In this document: one piece after another, positions 45,069-55,863 of the stretch
How the letters are laid out: each line of letters starts with the position of its first letter
Position numbering within the stretch: position 1 is the stretch's first letter
From: Gracilaria gracilis
Taxonomy: Eukaryota; Rhodophyta; Florideophyceae; Gracilariales; Gracilariaceae
NCBI GenBank assembly: GCA_030374805.1
Contig: JARGSG010000012.1
Coordinates: 806,001 to 870,000 of the forward strand
Length of the DNA: 64,000 nucleotides
Reading direction: 5' to 3'
Translations under genes and position numbers: made by a program
Notes under the pieces: model-generated
What the model was told of the DNA's origin: nothing
Seen by the model: the letters and a program-made list of their open reading frames with translations, nothing else
Database searches by the model: none

Positions 45069-46967
45069 CTAGTCCTCCTCATAATCTATTATCATCGGTT
45101 CCTTCTCGTAGTCCCCATCCTTGTTATCAGCCTTGTGGCCTTGTACCTCGTAATCTTCCTCTTCGTAATCCTCCTCTCCAACTTCCTCTTCCTCCATTTT
45201 AAAGTTGCTCACAGAACTTTCCTCCTCGTCCAGCTGGTCGTTCGGGTCTTCCCCGAGTCCAAATTCTTCATCTAAGAATTTGGGCCAAAAAGCAGGCTGC
45301 CCGTGTACCGCATCAGGGAGGTTGTACCCCTCCGGCACAAAGTACATGTGATACCGTAGACAATTCTCTTTCACTAGCGCATCCATGTACCCAGCCCCGC
45401 CATGAAACACATCTCCCCTTCCAATGAACATGGAGTACGGTGGAACCCTGAAATTCTTCACAACCATCGTACGAGACAGCCTCTTCAAACTCTTGTCATC
45501 CGTCACATACATATTATGTGACCTCTCACATACCCATATCATAAAAGAGCTCCCCCCGGAAGCCATCATGAAGAATCCTGGAATCACCCCATTGTTCTTC
45601 TCCACATTCGTCAACCCTCGGAAATCGGTTTGCAACACCTGCCTCGGGCATCCCTCCCCCGTATACAACACACGTCCTCCTGTTTCCGGCGCATACATCC
45701 TCTTCTTTGCCCTGATGTTGTTACACAGAAGAAGAGCGGCTGCTATCTGCCCAAACCTAGCATCCAACAAAGCCCTCTTTCACACCATCATCACATTCTT
45801 CTCATCCGATTCCATGTAATCCACAATCCCCTTCTTCATGGTAATGTATCGCTTAATGCCCTGAATTCTATCCCTCGCGTCCTTCCCATCTCTTGCATTG
45901 ATGATAGGGTTCCATCTCTTGCGGTTCTCCTCGAACTTGAGGTCCGGCTGTTCCAAGAAATCTTTGTGAAAGAACTCCAACATACTCTCTGTCACATCTT
46001 CATCCAACACCACCCCCCTCTTCTTCGCCTCATCTGACATGCCTTCGTCACTTCCAAATTCCTCCAACACACAGAATCCTCTCTCCATCAACTCCATTCT
46101 CTTCGTGGCAAAATACTCCCGCGTGGGGTTATCCCTCTCCATCGCCGCCATCCGAAGGGCCTCTTCCTCCCCTTTCGGCATTCCCTTCAACGGGAGCTTC
46201 ACCCCAAGAACCGGTTCCTTCGTAGTCCCCAGCTCCTTGTGCACATTTTGGGCTGCATGCCAGTACACCGCGTGATGCACCGCCCTCAATCCTCCACCGT
46301 TAAACACCCCGCCCTATGCTGCTTTCGTAAGTGAAGTATATCCATCCACGGGTGCTGGTGTTTCACAGCATTCTTCCCTCCCGGCCACCCACTCTGCATT
46401 GCACTCACCATATTCGTCCACGACATATCCGATCCCCCGTTGTACTCCCCAGCTGTCTTCATCCCCTTCGGGAGAACATCCCGATTGTTATCCTCAAAGC
46501 TACGCATTCCTTCTTCACCTTCCCCCCCCCGGTTCATTCCCAACAAATCCGCTATCCTTTTCACCACTATCACTCTCCTCCTCGCCCTCACTGGACGACA
46601 AAACATTGATTTTCTGCTCTTCAAAGAACTTTTTCAATTCAGTCCTCGTCATTTTCCTGAACAGGTTAACAACCTCCAAAGGTATGTCCACAGAAGATGT
46701 GTTCACCGTACCCTTCCTTCTTCGCTTCGGGGCAGGTTGCACATCATCTTCATCCTCGTCGGCAATAAGCACCACAGAAGTTCTCTTCCTCGTTTTCCTC
46801 TTCTTCCCCACAACCCGTCCAACCTCCTCTTCTTTCAAGCAACCCGGAACCACCTTACGTCTTGTGCTACGTCTTAACACTGGTGGTTCCGGTTCAGGGC
46901 TTTCCACCACCATAGGATCGTTCTCCACCTCAGCAGATGGAACTCTGGCCGTCCCCTCCGGTTCCAC
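45069..46967 (-). pseudogene. double-stranded beta-helix (2OG-Fe(II)-type) dioxygenase-like protein (R)
   Basis: On the minus strand the N-terminal 150 codons are acidic/basic and nuclear-looking (RRSTRRKVVPG, KKRKTRKRTS, APKRRRKG). After shifts near 46520 and 46290 comes ERGFCVLEEFGSDEG, a typical DSBH N-terminal strand-helix. A TGA at 45780 is followed in frame by the core: CPRQVLQTDFRGL, PPYSMFIGRGDVFHGGAGYM and LRYHMYFVPEG, then an acidic tail ending YEED. The HxD iron motif appears as QTD (CAA, one base from His), while the distal His and Arg remain. Substrate unknown; DNA-base oxidation (TET/JBP-like) is a hypothesis from context only. The frame also runs back in phase to the end of the ParB-like gene, with a TAA at 47037 between them. 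Confidence 0.6.
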
Positions 46968-47059
46968 AACCTCTTCAATAACCTCCCCTACAACCTCCTC
47001 CTCCTCTGAACTTCGCAGCGGTACTTTAAAGTGTTGTTACAGCTTGTTACCTGCAGTCT

Positions 47060-48869
47060 TTACCCTCCTAGACACCATCCTGTCCCAGAAACGCTTTGCT
47101 CCCGCGAGCTCCATTTTGGCAGTTTGCTTCCCGAGATATTCCGAGACAGATACCCCTTTCCTTCAATCTTGAGAACCGTCTGCATCACTTCCTCAACTGT
47201 CATCTTCTTCCTCTTGGCAGTCATGCCGCAAAGCTTAAACATACCAATTGCACACTGAAAGAAGTGCTTCCTCATATCCTCAAAACGGCCCGTCCTCCCT
47301 GCAGAGAACATTCTTAGTCGCACATGCCATTGCAAGCAACGGACGACGAAACGGAAATCCCCATCTGCGAGTCCCATAAGGAGGTCACTGGACACATGTG
47401 TGAGCGTGAGCGGCGGCCCCTCCTCACACACCTTCTCAAAGAATTGGAGAAGCCCCTCGCTTTGCACAAACTTCAGAGCCAGTGCCGCATAGCGATTCAA
47501 GTGACGCATACTATAGTCCCCGATAACCCCACTTCTTTTCGACGCGCCCGCTATCTGTTTCGGCGTCACCTTCCTCACATCCACTCCTCCTTCGTCAATG
47601 ATGTTTTCAACGAAGGACACTGTGATGTGAAGCTTGTCTGCGAAATACATCTTCAGAACATTGGAGCTCATCTCGTTCAAGAGATTACCAGGTCCTAGCA
47701 CTTCATTCATGACCATCGGATTACCATCCTTCCTCTTCCATAGCACAACATCCAGAGACTTCACAATATCCTCCCACTTCCCTCCTTCCTCGCGCAGGTC
47801 CTGTAACACAAGAAATCGGTGATATCCGTCTATAAGTGTTACAGGTAGCACAAATCTCCCGTCAACGATGTCACTCGCATCCAAATCGCCTACAAGTGTA
47901 ACGGCAATCAAACCGGAGGAGGGAAGCCAACCAAAGTGGCGGTACTTCATCTTCATGGCCTCCTTGTGTGCCAGGTTCACACTGCGAACCGTCTTCTTCG
48001 GGATTTCAATCATCTCGATATCCGTCGTCAACCGCTGCTGAACATAGTCGGCGAGGGATATCTTTGGTAGTGGCAGCGTGGTGTCTACCTCATCCGACGG
48101 AACTCTATCTCCTTCATCGAACAAATCCCCCTCAGGTCCACCCAGGGAAGCCTCAGTAGTCCCAATAACCTCCACAACATCGTCATCGGAGTCATCCACG
48201 ATGTCAACCCTCTCAATTGCTCCCACCGGTTTCTTCATCCCTTTAGTACTTTCTCGTGCTCCTCCTCTCGTTGGTGGAGACTGAAGTTTGGCGGTTCTAG
48301 AGGAATGCTTAGCCGATTCTTTGACCTCCTCAACATCTTCACTCTCAGGCTGAGAGGTGGACGACTTCCCGGCTCCAGGGTGCGGGAGTGGGGTGCGAAG
48401 TGGGACTCTGCGGAATCTCAATTGAGGCTATCATCGACGTATCCGAGACATACAACCCAGCCGAAAACAATTCGGCGAGCTTACTCGGGGGATCTTCCGG
48501 ACCATGGAAACGGTAAGGGTACTTCGCGTCTAGATGACTTGAAATATTCGTCCTCCAGATAACCACCAAATCCTCACCCTCTAGGGCAGTGGCACTTAGA
48601 AGATGGCCATGCAGCGAACGGCAGAGCCCCTTCCCGGTACCACCAGCAGGCCTCACGCCACGTACTTCCGCAATACCAACTTCAACCCTGTTCTTGTCCT
48701 TTCCAAGGTTCATGAACAAAGATACAGAGTAGCCACCTTTTACCTTATGTGGTGCGGGAGTACTCGTCTTCTTCTTCATCGCGCGCGGTGTTCCCCGCTC
48801 GGAACGCAATGTCCGCCTACGAGGCGTGGAGACCTTCGCCTTTCCTCTCCCTCGCGTAAACGGCGCCAT
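47060..48869 (-). pseudogene. ParB-like domain protein (R)
   Basis: Start: ATG at 48869 (MAPFTRGRGKAKVSTPRRRT), a basic N-terminus. One frame change near 48400 joins the first 150-odd codons to a 453-codon frame (48421-47060). A Ser/Glu-rich linker precedes a folded part, PLPKISLADYVQQRL, WLPSSGLIAVTLVGD, then LIDGYHRFLVLQDLREEGGK, which carries the D-G-x-H-R signature of ParB/sulfiredoxin-like folds. A helical C-terminal part (MRHLNRYAALALKFVQSEGL, VVRCLQWHVRLRMFSAG) could bind DNA. A second shift near 47110 would extend it to a TAA at 47037. It lies next to long palindromic repeats, a setting that recalls ParB and its sites. Function inferred; the ParB assignment rests mainly on one motif. 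Confidence 0.5.
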
Positions 48870-49030
48870 TTCTGACCCCTCGCTGTTCCTCTTCGATCGC
48901 GCTGACTCCCGCCCCCTTTTATGGTTCAGAGGCGCTATGTTGGATACAAAGGATTCAAATAATTCTAAACATGGATTACGACCGTCGAGAATGCTCGCGA
49001 GAACGTATAGTGGACATACTCTTCTCAATC
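48870..49030 (-). promoter_or_regulatory. promoter of the ParB-like gene (R)
   Basis: Reverse complement carries CTATAAAAGGGGGCGGGAGTC about 50 bp upstream of the ATG at 48869. The same TATA-like block and spacing occur at 2499 in L1. Confidence 0.5.
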
Positions 49031-49242
49031 ACGTTCGTTGCCTTCACTTCCTGACCGAACACTGCGCCCGCTCAATATAGGATTGAACTCAAAGCGTTCT
49101 GTATTTCACGTTTTAGAAATCACCATCGCTTTATTTAGGAAGTTACATGATCCTTATAACTACTACATACGTGTAGCTACAAAATAAAGGCACCCAGTTT
49201 TGAAGGAAAAAAAAAGAATTGCTTCCGTTAAGTTTTCGGCAT

Positions 49243-49316
49243 GGACAGCGGTCCGGGGTGGTGTGGCGCTTCATCAGTGCCCTGATGAAGCGCCACACCA
49301 CCCCGGACCGCTGTCC
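49243..49316. repeat. perfect hairpin, 35-bp arms, 4-base loop
   Basis: Left arm 49243-49277 begins GGACAGCGGTCCGGGGTGGT. The right arm 49282-49316 is its exact complement. Loop TGCC at 49278-49281. A diverging partial copy follows to about 49370. The same unit is in tandem at 1885-2180. Confidence 0.9.
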
Positions 49317-49864
49317 ACGCGCCGTGGCTGATGAAGCTGGACGACACCTCGGACCGCTGTCGACGACAGTTTTCACTTATGATGGTTTTATGAATATTTA
49401 AAGCCCTGCATCTTCTTATACTGACGAGAGGACGTAACGGCGTCAAATCATATGACTGTCGTTCGGTGAGTTTGTTGGAAAGCAATAAAAATTGCTCTTC
49501 ATAAGCACGAAGAACAGTTTAGAATAGAAGTAGTTCGCAGCTTGTTGGTCATTTATAAAACAAAACAAATAATACATCACGTCGATCTGGCAGAATATGC
49601 GCTATATCAGAAACTTTACATCCTATCAAATCGAAAAAGGGGGTTCTACCGACTACCTTCCCTAACTTTATATGATGTAGATTTTACTGTAGCGCCCAAG
49701 GTCGTGACCGATAATGAATACCCCCTTTGCGACAACCACGAGCATTATGTGGTTTTCGGAGAAGAAGAACTCATCACTGGCCACGACATTCTTCTAGTGA
49801 CTATATTGGGGACTTTTCTTCTTCAGTGATTGAAATATCAGTAATGCCAAAACACGATTATATA

Positions 49865-50075
49865 AGTTGAAAAACTCATGTAATCGTAGTCCACCATCAC
49901 CGGTAGCTCAACCACTTCCGATAGTTTGACCTAACGCAGTCTAATCTAGTCGGTCTAATAAATAACTACAGTCCAACAGTGATTGAGCTGGCTGTCAGAG
50001 CCAAAGCCGATTACATGAGTTGAACTACTCAAATAATCGTACTCGACCATCACGGCCAGCTCAAGCAGTTCCGAA
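49865..50075. repeat. 57-bp imperfect direct repeat pair
   Basis: Units at 49865-49921 and 50019-50075, both starting AGTTGAA and ending TTCCGA, share CCACCATCAC/CGACCATCAC and AGCTCAA cores. An additional inverted match (AACTCATGTAATC against GATTACATGAGTT) links the first unit to the bases just before the second. Confidence 0.6.
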
Positions 50076-50459
50076 TGTTCTCAGTAAAGCAAGGATACAG
50101 AAGCGGCATACACCGTGTCCGGCGACTCTGGCTTGAATACGCACTAGCATGGAAAATAGAAGAGTACGCCAGTTAGTACGATTCACAGAAAACGAACAAA
50201 AATGTCGAACGTACCTTGTGTGCCACTACGCCCGCGCAACAGAACAAGGACGGAAATAGCACCTCCCCTATACAGTTTCCGGCGATCCTTTTTTCTTCTG
50301 TCCCAACCGAGAGGATCACTTGGTTGTGACAGGAGAAGAAGAGATCCCCGGAAACCGTAGCGGGGAGGTACAGAGCGTTGTGCTTACCGAGGCAGTGGGC
50401 AGGAGAGCGAAGGTGCTCAAGTTCACGCAGCGTCACATTACAAACAAGCGCCAGTCGTG

Positions 50460-50605
50460 AGCGGGCCGCTGTCCACGTGGAAATTAAATTTTTTTTGCTT
50501 TTTCTCCCACGGTGCATGGAAAGCGGACCGAACTCGAGTGGCACTTCATCGGAGCCGAGATCGAGCGCCACTGCACCACGGACCGCTGTCAGGGGAGCCG
50601 TAAGT
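50460..50605. repeat. degenerate hairpin related to 49243-49316
   Basis: Contains GGCCGCTGTCCACGTGG, AGCGGACCGAACTCGAGTGG, CACTTCATCGG and the inverted partner GAGCGCCACTGCACCACGGA then CCGCTGTC. Comparable to 1441-1625 in L1. Confidence 0.55.
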
Positions 50606-50965
50606 TATAACTTCGCTTATACTTCCATATCTAGGAATTATCGCACCCTCCCATCTCTGCCTTCTCTTATAACTGTTTATCACCGCATAAGCCCCCCTAA
50701 CATCGCCCAACTCCCTTCTACTCCTCTACTTTAGAGTTCTGGTACCGTTTTGGCGTCCGAACTCCTCCTTCACATCGCTAATTCCGCAGCTGTCTGCCGT
50801 CCTCTCCCGTCTACCATCCAGGCTCATCTCTCGTTCGCTGCCGTCTCTCGTCAGCTTCCGTCCATTCGCCCTCGCCGTCCGCTGCCCACGTCAATCATCT
50901 GTTTTCTCACGACCGCTCCGGTTCTCCTTCCGTATTCATAATACAGCCCCCTGTTATTGTTTAAA

Positions 50966-51985
50966 ATGGCTGCCGCAACCACATCCAGGTCTAAGTCAGC
51001 GTCACCGGCACCTCCGACATCCGACATGAAGGTTGGAAAAATGTTCGGTTCTGGGGATGAGCTTCTCACCGCGTGTATCGCCATTCGTGATCACTATGCG
51101 TCGACGGTGCGAGAGAAAGACGGACCTAGGAAAGTGGGACCCAGCAAATTCGTTAAATATATCATCAAGAATCGCACTGTTCTAGAAGTTGCCAAGAAGT
51201 ACTTCTCTATCCTTCTCGGACCCACTCATCCGTCATACAGCGACGATGAGCTCAAGGCTGTGTGCGGGAAGGGTTCGTACAGTCAGCTGTATCTGTCCAC
51301 GAAGTTGCTTGACATCATGGACGGAGACAGAGACAGGCGTGTGAGAGATTTTTGGAATGCTTATACCAGAGTACACTTTAACGGATTGCCGAAGAATGTG
51401 ACGTTAACCGAATTCTTCGAGTCCATGAGTATAGCTCCCAGGCGTGTGGGCCGGATAGTTTCACTTTCGGTACGAGCATCGCTACACATTTCCAGAGAGT
51501 TCTCATTCTTTTCCCTATTCAAAAAGTATCTATGGAAAAGCGCCTTCAGGGCCATAAGAGGCGTAAGGGGGAGAAGAGATATTCCACCCCTTTTGGGAAT
51601 GTGCAAATATCGCAGAATCTCCAAGCTCAGCGTGCGGGTTTTGGTGTGCAGCTGGTAATAAAGGCCTGGGATTGTTTTTCCCAATTTTCTGGGATTTCCT
51701 AGCGCGGAGGTCATGGTTCTCCCTTTTATACTGCTCGTGTACGACGACATGCAGTTTACACCCATTGAAACGCGTTCCAAGGGAATTCTGCACAAGGACA
51801 ACGACCATCGCTTGCTTCCGAGCAAAACGCGAACTCTTCGGGAAGACGAGGTCCAACCGTGGGCATGGAATCTTCCGGAGGACATTGATGTGGGCCTCCG
51901 AACGCTTGCGAAGGAGTTCATTTCTGACCTGAACAAAGTTGTTGTGAACGAGCAGTTGTACACAATATCAGAACCTGGAAGATGA
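50966..51985 (+). pseudogene. protein upstream of, or N-terminal part of, the methyltransferase-SET gene (R)
   Basis: ATG at 50966 (MAAATTSRSKSASPAPPTSD) opens a frame conserved in style with coding sequence: MKVGKMFGSGDELLTACIAI, FVKYIIKNRTVLEVAKKYFS, VRDFWNAYTRVHFNGLPKNV. From about 51470 the reading moves between frames, then continues as LLVYDDMQFTPIETRSKGIL and LPEDIDVGLRTLAKEFISDL. The last frame reads through a TGA at 51983 in phase with the methyltransferase frame at 52061, so a single polypeptide is plausible. L2 lacks this region, so it cannot be compared. No domain recognised. Confidence 0.5.
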
Positions 51986-52060
51986 GCCGTTCTAAAGACG
52001 TTTCACAGAGACCCGTCAAGAGCGTTTGCTCAGAGATTTGATTGTTTCTCTAACTCTCTT

Positions 52061-54047
52061 ATGTCCTCCATCTTGGATACAATAAGCCCTTTGAAAATCA
52101 AGGAAACCCTCAGGGTCCCTCATATACCTCTCACGCCAATATCGAAACCGGAGCCTGCCATCGAAATTCATGACAATGACGATGAGCACTTGGAAATGGG
52201 GGATGCTTCGGAGGGGAAACAAGGAAGGGATGGAGATGGCGGAAGTGGAATGGATGTAGTGGGGGAGAGTGGGAATGAAGATGTTGGTGACAGTCTTCCG
52301 ACGCTGACACACAGCCTCCTCCTGCCAATTCCTCGTTGGACGATAGAATGGCATTCCAACGTTGTGAAGTGGAGATGGAGAAATACTTTCGAATGTATAA
52401 TTGCGGGTTCGAGGATATGGTGGAAACGGACGAGACTCTGCGAAACAACGGAGTCTCTCCATTGGGGAAAGTTCAACTGGTTCTTATGAACCCACCATAC
52501 ATCATAAGGGCCGATAAGAACCGGGATAACAGTTGGTACGATATGCTGTGCGCTGAGCATATGAAGAAGGCGGCAAAGCTTATATCAAGGCTGCTACGTC
52601 CGGGGGGTCATTTTGTTATCTTCTGTGCATTGGAACAGATGAACCAGTGGACAAGAGTGCTTTCCCTTATTGGAGCAAAGGACGAGCAAGGGGTTCCGAG
52701 GTGATCGTTTGTTGTGGACCAGGTCCCAATTCAATTTATACGGTCGCAAGGCAACCCTATGCGAAACCCGGGACGCAGGTCCTGCTCCTTGTTTTCTGCC
52801 ATGGAGTATGCGATACATGGTGTTCGAAGTGGTTTCGCTTATGCACAGCAGCATGCGATGGTGAACTATGAGAACTTCAACTACGTGCAGTCGAGATATC
52901 CAGGGTACCACAGTGTTATTGACCAGGTACCGCCCATGTCCAATGAGGAGAATCTTCAATGGAAAAGAAAGAAGGAGGGTGGGGGCTACATGTTGCAAAA
53001 GGTGAGGCCGGGACAAAAACCTCGCGCGTTGTTGAAGGAACTGATCAGCAGTTTTCGCAGCCAGGTGATACAGTGGTGGACTTGTTCGCGGGAACTTTCT
53101 CGACTGCTATAGCACGCATGGAGTTACAACGTCTTCGGAAGTTTATTGGTTGTGAGCTGGACCCTGACTGTTTGGCTTATGCTAGGCACGTGGCCATTGT
53201 TCAGTTCGCGATGTGCATGCGCGATAATGAGACGGACATTCAAATTACGCAGGAGGTCCGAGACTCTGTGAATTGCGTGACGCACTTACTTCCCAAGTGT
53301 AACGCTCGTTCTTCACGATCATGGAAGGCTCCATCCGGCTTCCCACAGTATCAGAAGTTCCCCCCGTATATTGTGGACTTCCTGGCATCGATGTGGCAGG
53401 AGAAGGCCATGGCCATGATCGCCAGGCGCAAAGCGCTGCATGAGTGGCCGAAAACGTTGCAAGGGAAGATGAGTCTCCTGGATTGGAACGCGATGTTGGC
53501 ACCGGAGGCCACTATGTGTGGTTGTCGCATTGGGAAGGCGTTGATTCGTCACCATGACGCAGGAGTGGGAGTGTTTACCACGCGCCGTTTCATGAGGAAC
53601 GAAGAGATATGTTTCTTTTACGGAACTCTAGTGTACCATGACTGAACGAAGAGGAAGGAAGTACACAAGAAGTATGAAGAAGGGTTGTTGGGAGCCACCG
53701 CCGCACGTTTTCGAACTTATGCGATGGAGGTTAGCTTGCGAGGCGAGGTATTCCGGAAACTCCCGGAAAGGAGACGAGAAGTACCTAAAATCTTTGTATG
53801 GGTTGTCTCCGCTCCATTTTCGTTGGGTGGAACAATTAAAGACCCAAAATATATGGAAGGGGATAAAGATAAGGATGCAGTGGAGGATGGATTGAAGCAG
53901 CGACGGACTGCCAATGTGGCGGTGATTCGAACCCCAGAAACTGGGCGAGCCCCACTTCAATCAAGAGAATACCGAATGCTTGCCGTCCGGGCACTTCGGG
54001 TTGTAGAATTGGGAGAAGATTTGTTTGCAGATTATGAAATGGAGTAA
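52061..54047 (+). pseudogene. DNA methyltransferase-SET domain fusion with catalytic motif (R)
   Basis: Same protein as 20809-22338, here with the N-terminal catalytic region: MEKYFRMYNCGFEDMVETDE, then KVQLVLMNPPYIIRADKNRD and LLRPGGHFVIFCALEQ. NPPY is motif IV of amino-methyltransferases. Motif I (DTVVDLFAGTFSTAIARMEL with FIGCELDPDC) follows about 180 codons later, and the SET part carries AGVGVFTTRRFMRNEEICFF and LGEDLFADYEME. Lesions: a frame change near 52330, TGA at 52702 (Arg codon CGT in L2), a one-base loss near 53050, TGA at 53643 (CTA in L2). All cleaned-up domains are colinear with L2, so the fusion is a stable feature of the family and not an artefact of one copy. Confidence 0.8.
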
Positions 54048-54575
54048 TCAGGGGGTACGTATTCGAATCCTATAGTAGTCGACTAGAGATCAATTGATTT
54101 ATGACTTATAGAACAGAAAGGTGTACCCTTGTATGTGTAAAATCGAATTGTGTACCTTTTATTACGCTTTCTCTCTAACTCTCGTGTTCCACAGGGAAGG
54201 ACGAGAACTCCCCCAAGTGAGTAGGTGTCGTCCCTTTTATCATCCAGTGACGTGAACAAAATGGGGATAGGATTCGGGGGAGTTGGTTGACGTTCAGGTA
54301 CATAGAATAGAAGATACGGAGTACATGTGATATCATGTAAAAGTGTAACAGTTTTTTGCAGTGAGGTTTCGTACAGGAAGGGAAATTTCCGTGCCAATTT
54401 TCGGAAAGTGATTCCGAAAAGTACTAAAACGGTGCGATATTTCTACCACTCGTCGAGTGGAGGTGTGCGTTTTACGGAGGACCTGCGATCTCGTCGAGCG
54501 GCGAACACCTCGAGCGGCGAGCGGCGGCAACATCTAGAGCGCACCGCCGGGCGCATCGTCGTTGTCCGATTCCAT
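54048..54575. other. intergenic, presumed promoter of the basic protein (R)
   Basis: No gene. Corresponds to 22339-22793 in L2. Arg/Gly-coding-like sequence near its 3' side is upstream of the shared ATG and is best read as 5' leader. Confidence 0.4.
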
Positions 54576-55774
54576 ATGGGGAAACGTAAAACGAGAAATG
54601 CTGTGAATGTGAATGCGGAGGATGTAAGCGAGCGCGCGTCAAAAGGGCGAACGCGTGCAGAGGTGGTAGGTCGGGGTTGCGAGGATGGCTTGGGTAGTAC
54701 TACGCGTGTGCCTCGAAGCGGCGATGTGGAAAATGGCGAGGGTGGTATTGGGCGTAGTTCGCGCGCTCCTCGAAGCGGATTACGTGGGAAAGGTAGGAAG
54801 AACACGGGGAGACGTGATCGAGGCCGATCTTTGGAGCGAACCGAGCAAAAGGAGCGAGCCGAGCGAGCCGAGCGCACCGAGCAGACGGAGCGAACCGAGC
54901 GAACGGTAAGTGCTGCGGTAACACAAGCTACTCCGCTTCCACATGAGATCTAAAATGGAGGAGGGGAAAGCAGGGGAGGGATGGAAGGAAGGCAGGGGGA
55001 TGATGCGCGGGGTGGTAGGGATGGAGGTGGGCGACGAAGGGGCGATGACTCCACGCGAGGTGTAGAAGAAGACGAGTGTGGAAATGTCATAGAGAAGGGG
55101 ACGGAGTGTCGCAGTGGGGGGAGGGAAGGACGATAGCAAGAAGTACTAGTGGGATCGCTAGCCATGGTATTCGAGGGAAGGAGGGAGAGAGAGTGGCTGG
55201 GGTTGGCGTTCGGGAGGGAAGGGGTCGCGAAAGAGAAGTAGGAGGAGGCATTCAGGAGGCGAGGAACGAGGGCATAGAGGTTGTGGTTGATGTTAGGAGG
55301 AATCGAATGGTGGGCAGACAAAGACCTGGTGGACCGCGACATACTGGGATGCGGGAGAAAGAGGAAGTGGTGGGTATGAGGCATATGAGGGAGCATGGAA
55401 ACGCAGAGGACAGTGGGAGGCGAATTGGGCGTGTGGGCGATGGAATGGGAAGCCACGCCAATGTGGAGAGAATGGAATGGCTCCGAGACAATTTGCCCGG
55501 GAGAGTTGTAGGACGTAGCAGTGGTGGATCAGTGATTGAAAATGTGAGAGACAATACACCAGTGGATGGCAAGGTATTCGAAGGAGAAGATATTGTTGTC
55601 CGAAAGAGGCGTAGAAGTGGAGGAAACTTGGTGGAAACCACGGTACGAACGCCTGAAGGAATACCTGTGAGGCATACTGCCGTTCGGATTGAGGACGATG
55701 TGCATGAAGCACGAGTCGACGATTCTGGGGATCGTGGAGAGAGGAACGGAGCAAGGGAAATGGAAACTACATGA
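54576..55774 (+). pseudogene. basic, low-complexity protein of unknown function (R)
   Basis: ATG at 54576 matches L2. Begins MGKRKTRNAVNVNAEDVSER, then Gly/Arg-rich text and an ERTEQKERAERAERTEQTER tract. The first frame ends with TAA near 54953; a second, Arg/Glu/Gly-rich frame (55076-55774) continues the homology (SIVENV-like and RRRSGGNLVETTVRTPEGIP). At least one frameshift has broken it. The tract differs in unit and length from L2, as expected for fast-evolving disordered regions. Confidence 0.5.
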
Positions 55775-55863
55775 ATAGCAGAAGGAGATGAAGAGAACTT
55801 GCGCGTGTTGCCAAGGTCTGCACTGGTTGAGAGGGTGCATTCGTTGAAAGGGAAGCTCGAAAA

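Larger units (their letters stand above)
49030..50965. other. 1.9-kb divergent intergenic region with hairpins and repeats (R)
   Basis: Separates the minus-strand ParB-like gene from the plus-strand methyltransferase block. It contains a near-perfect hairpin (49243-49316), a partial unit (49317-49370), a 57-bp direct repeat pair (49865-49921 and 50019-50075) and a degenerate hairpin (50460-50605). A 95-codon frame at 49542-49829 has no recognised motif and probably does not code. In L1 the equivalent spacer between hairpin groups is only about 260 bp, so its length is not conserved. Confidence 0.6.

Noticed and set aside
49542-49829. 95-codon plus-strand ORF in the hairpin region
   Set aside because: No motif, AT-rich composition, no counterpart in the shorter L1 spacer. 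Probably chance.
51983-53645. UGA recoding (read as an amino acid) in the element genes
   Set aside because: Frameshifts occur alongside the TGAs, TAA and TAG stops occur in homologous genes, and L2 has ordinary sense codons at two of the sites. Decay is simpler.
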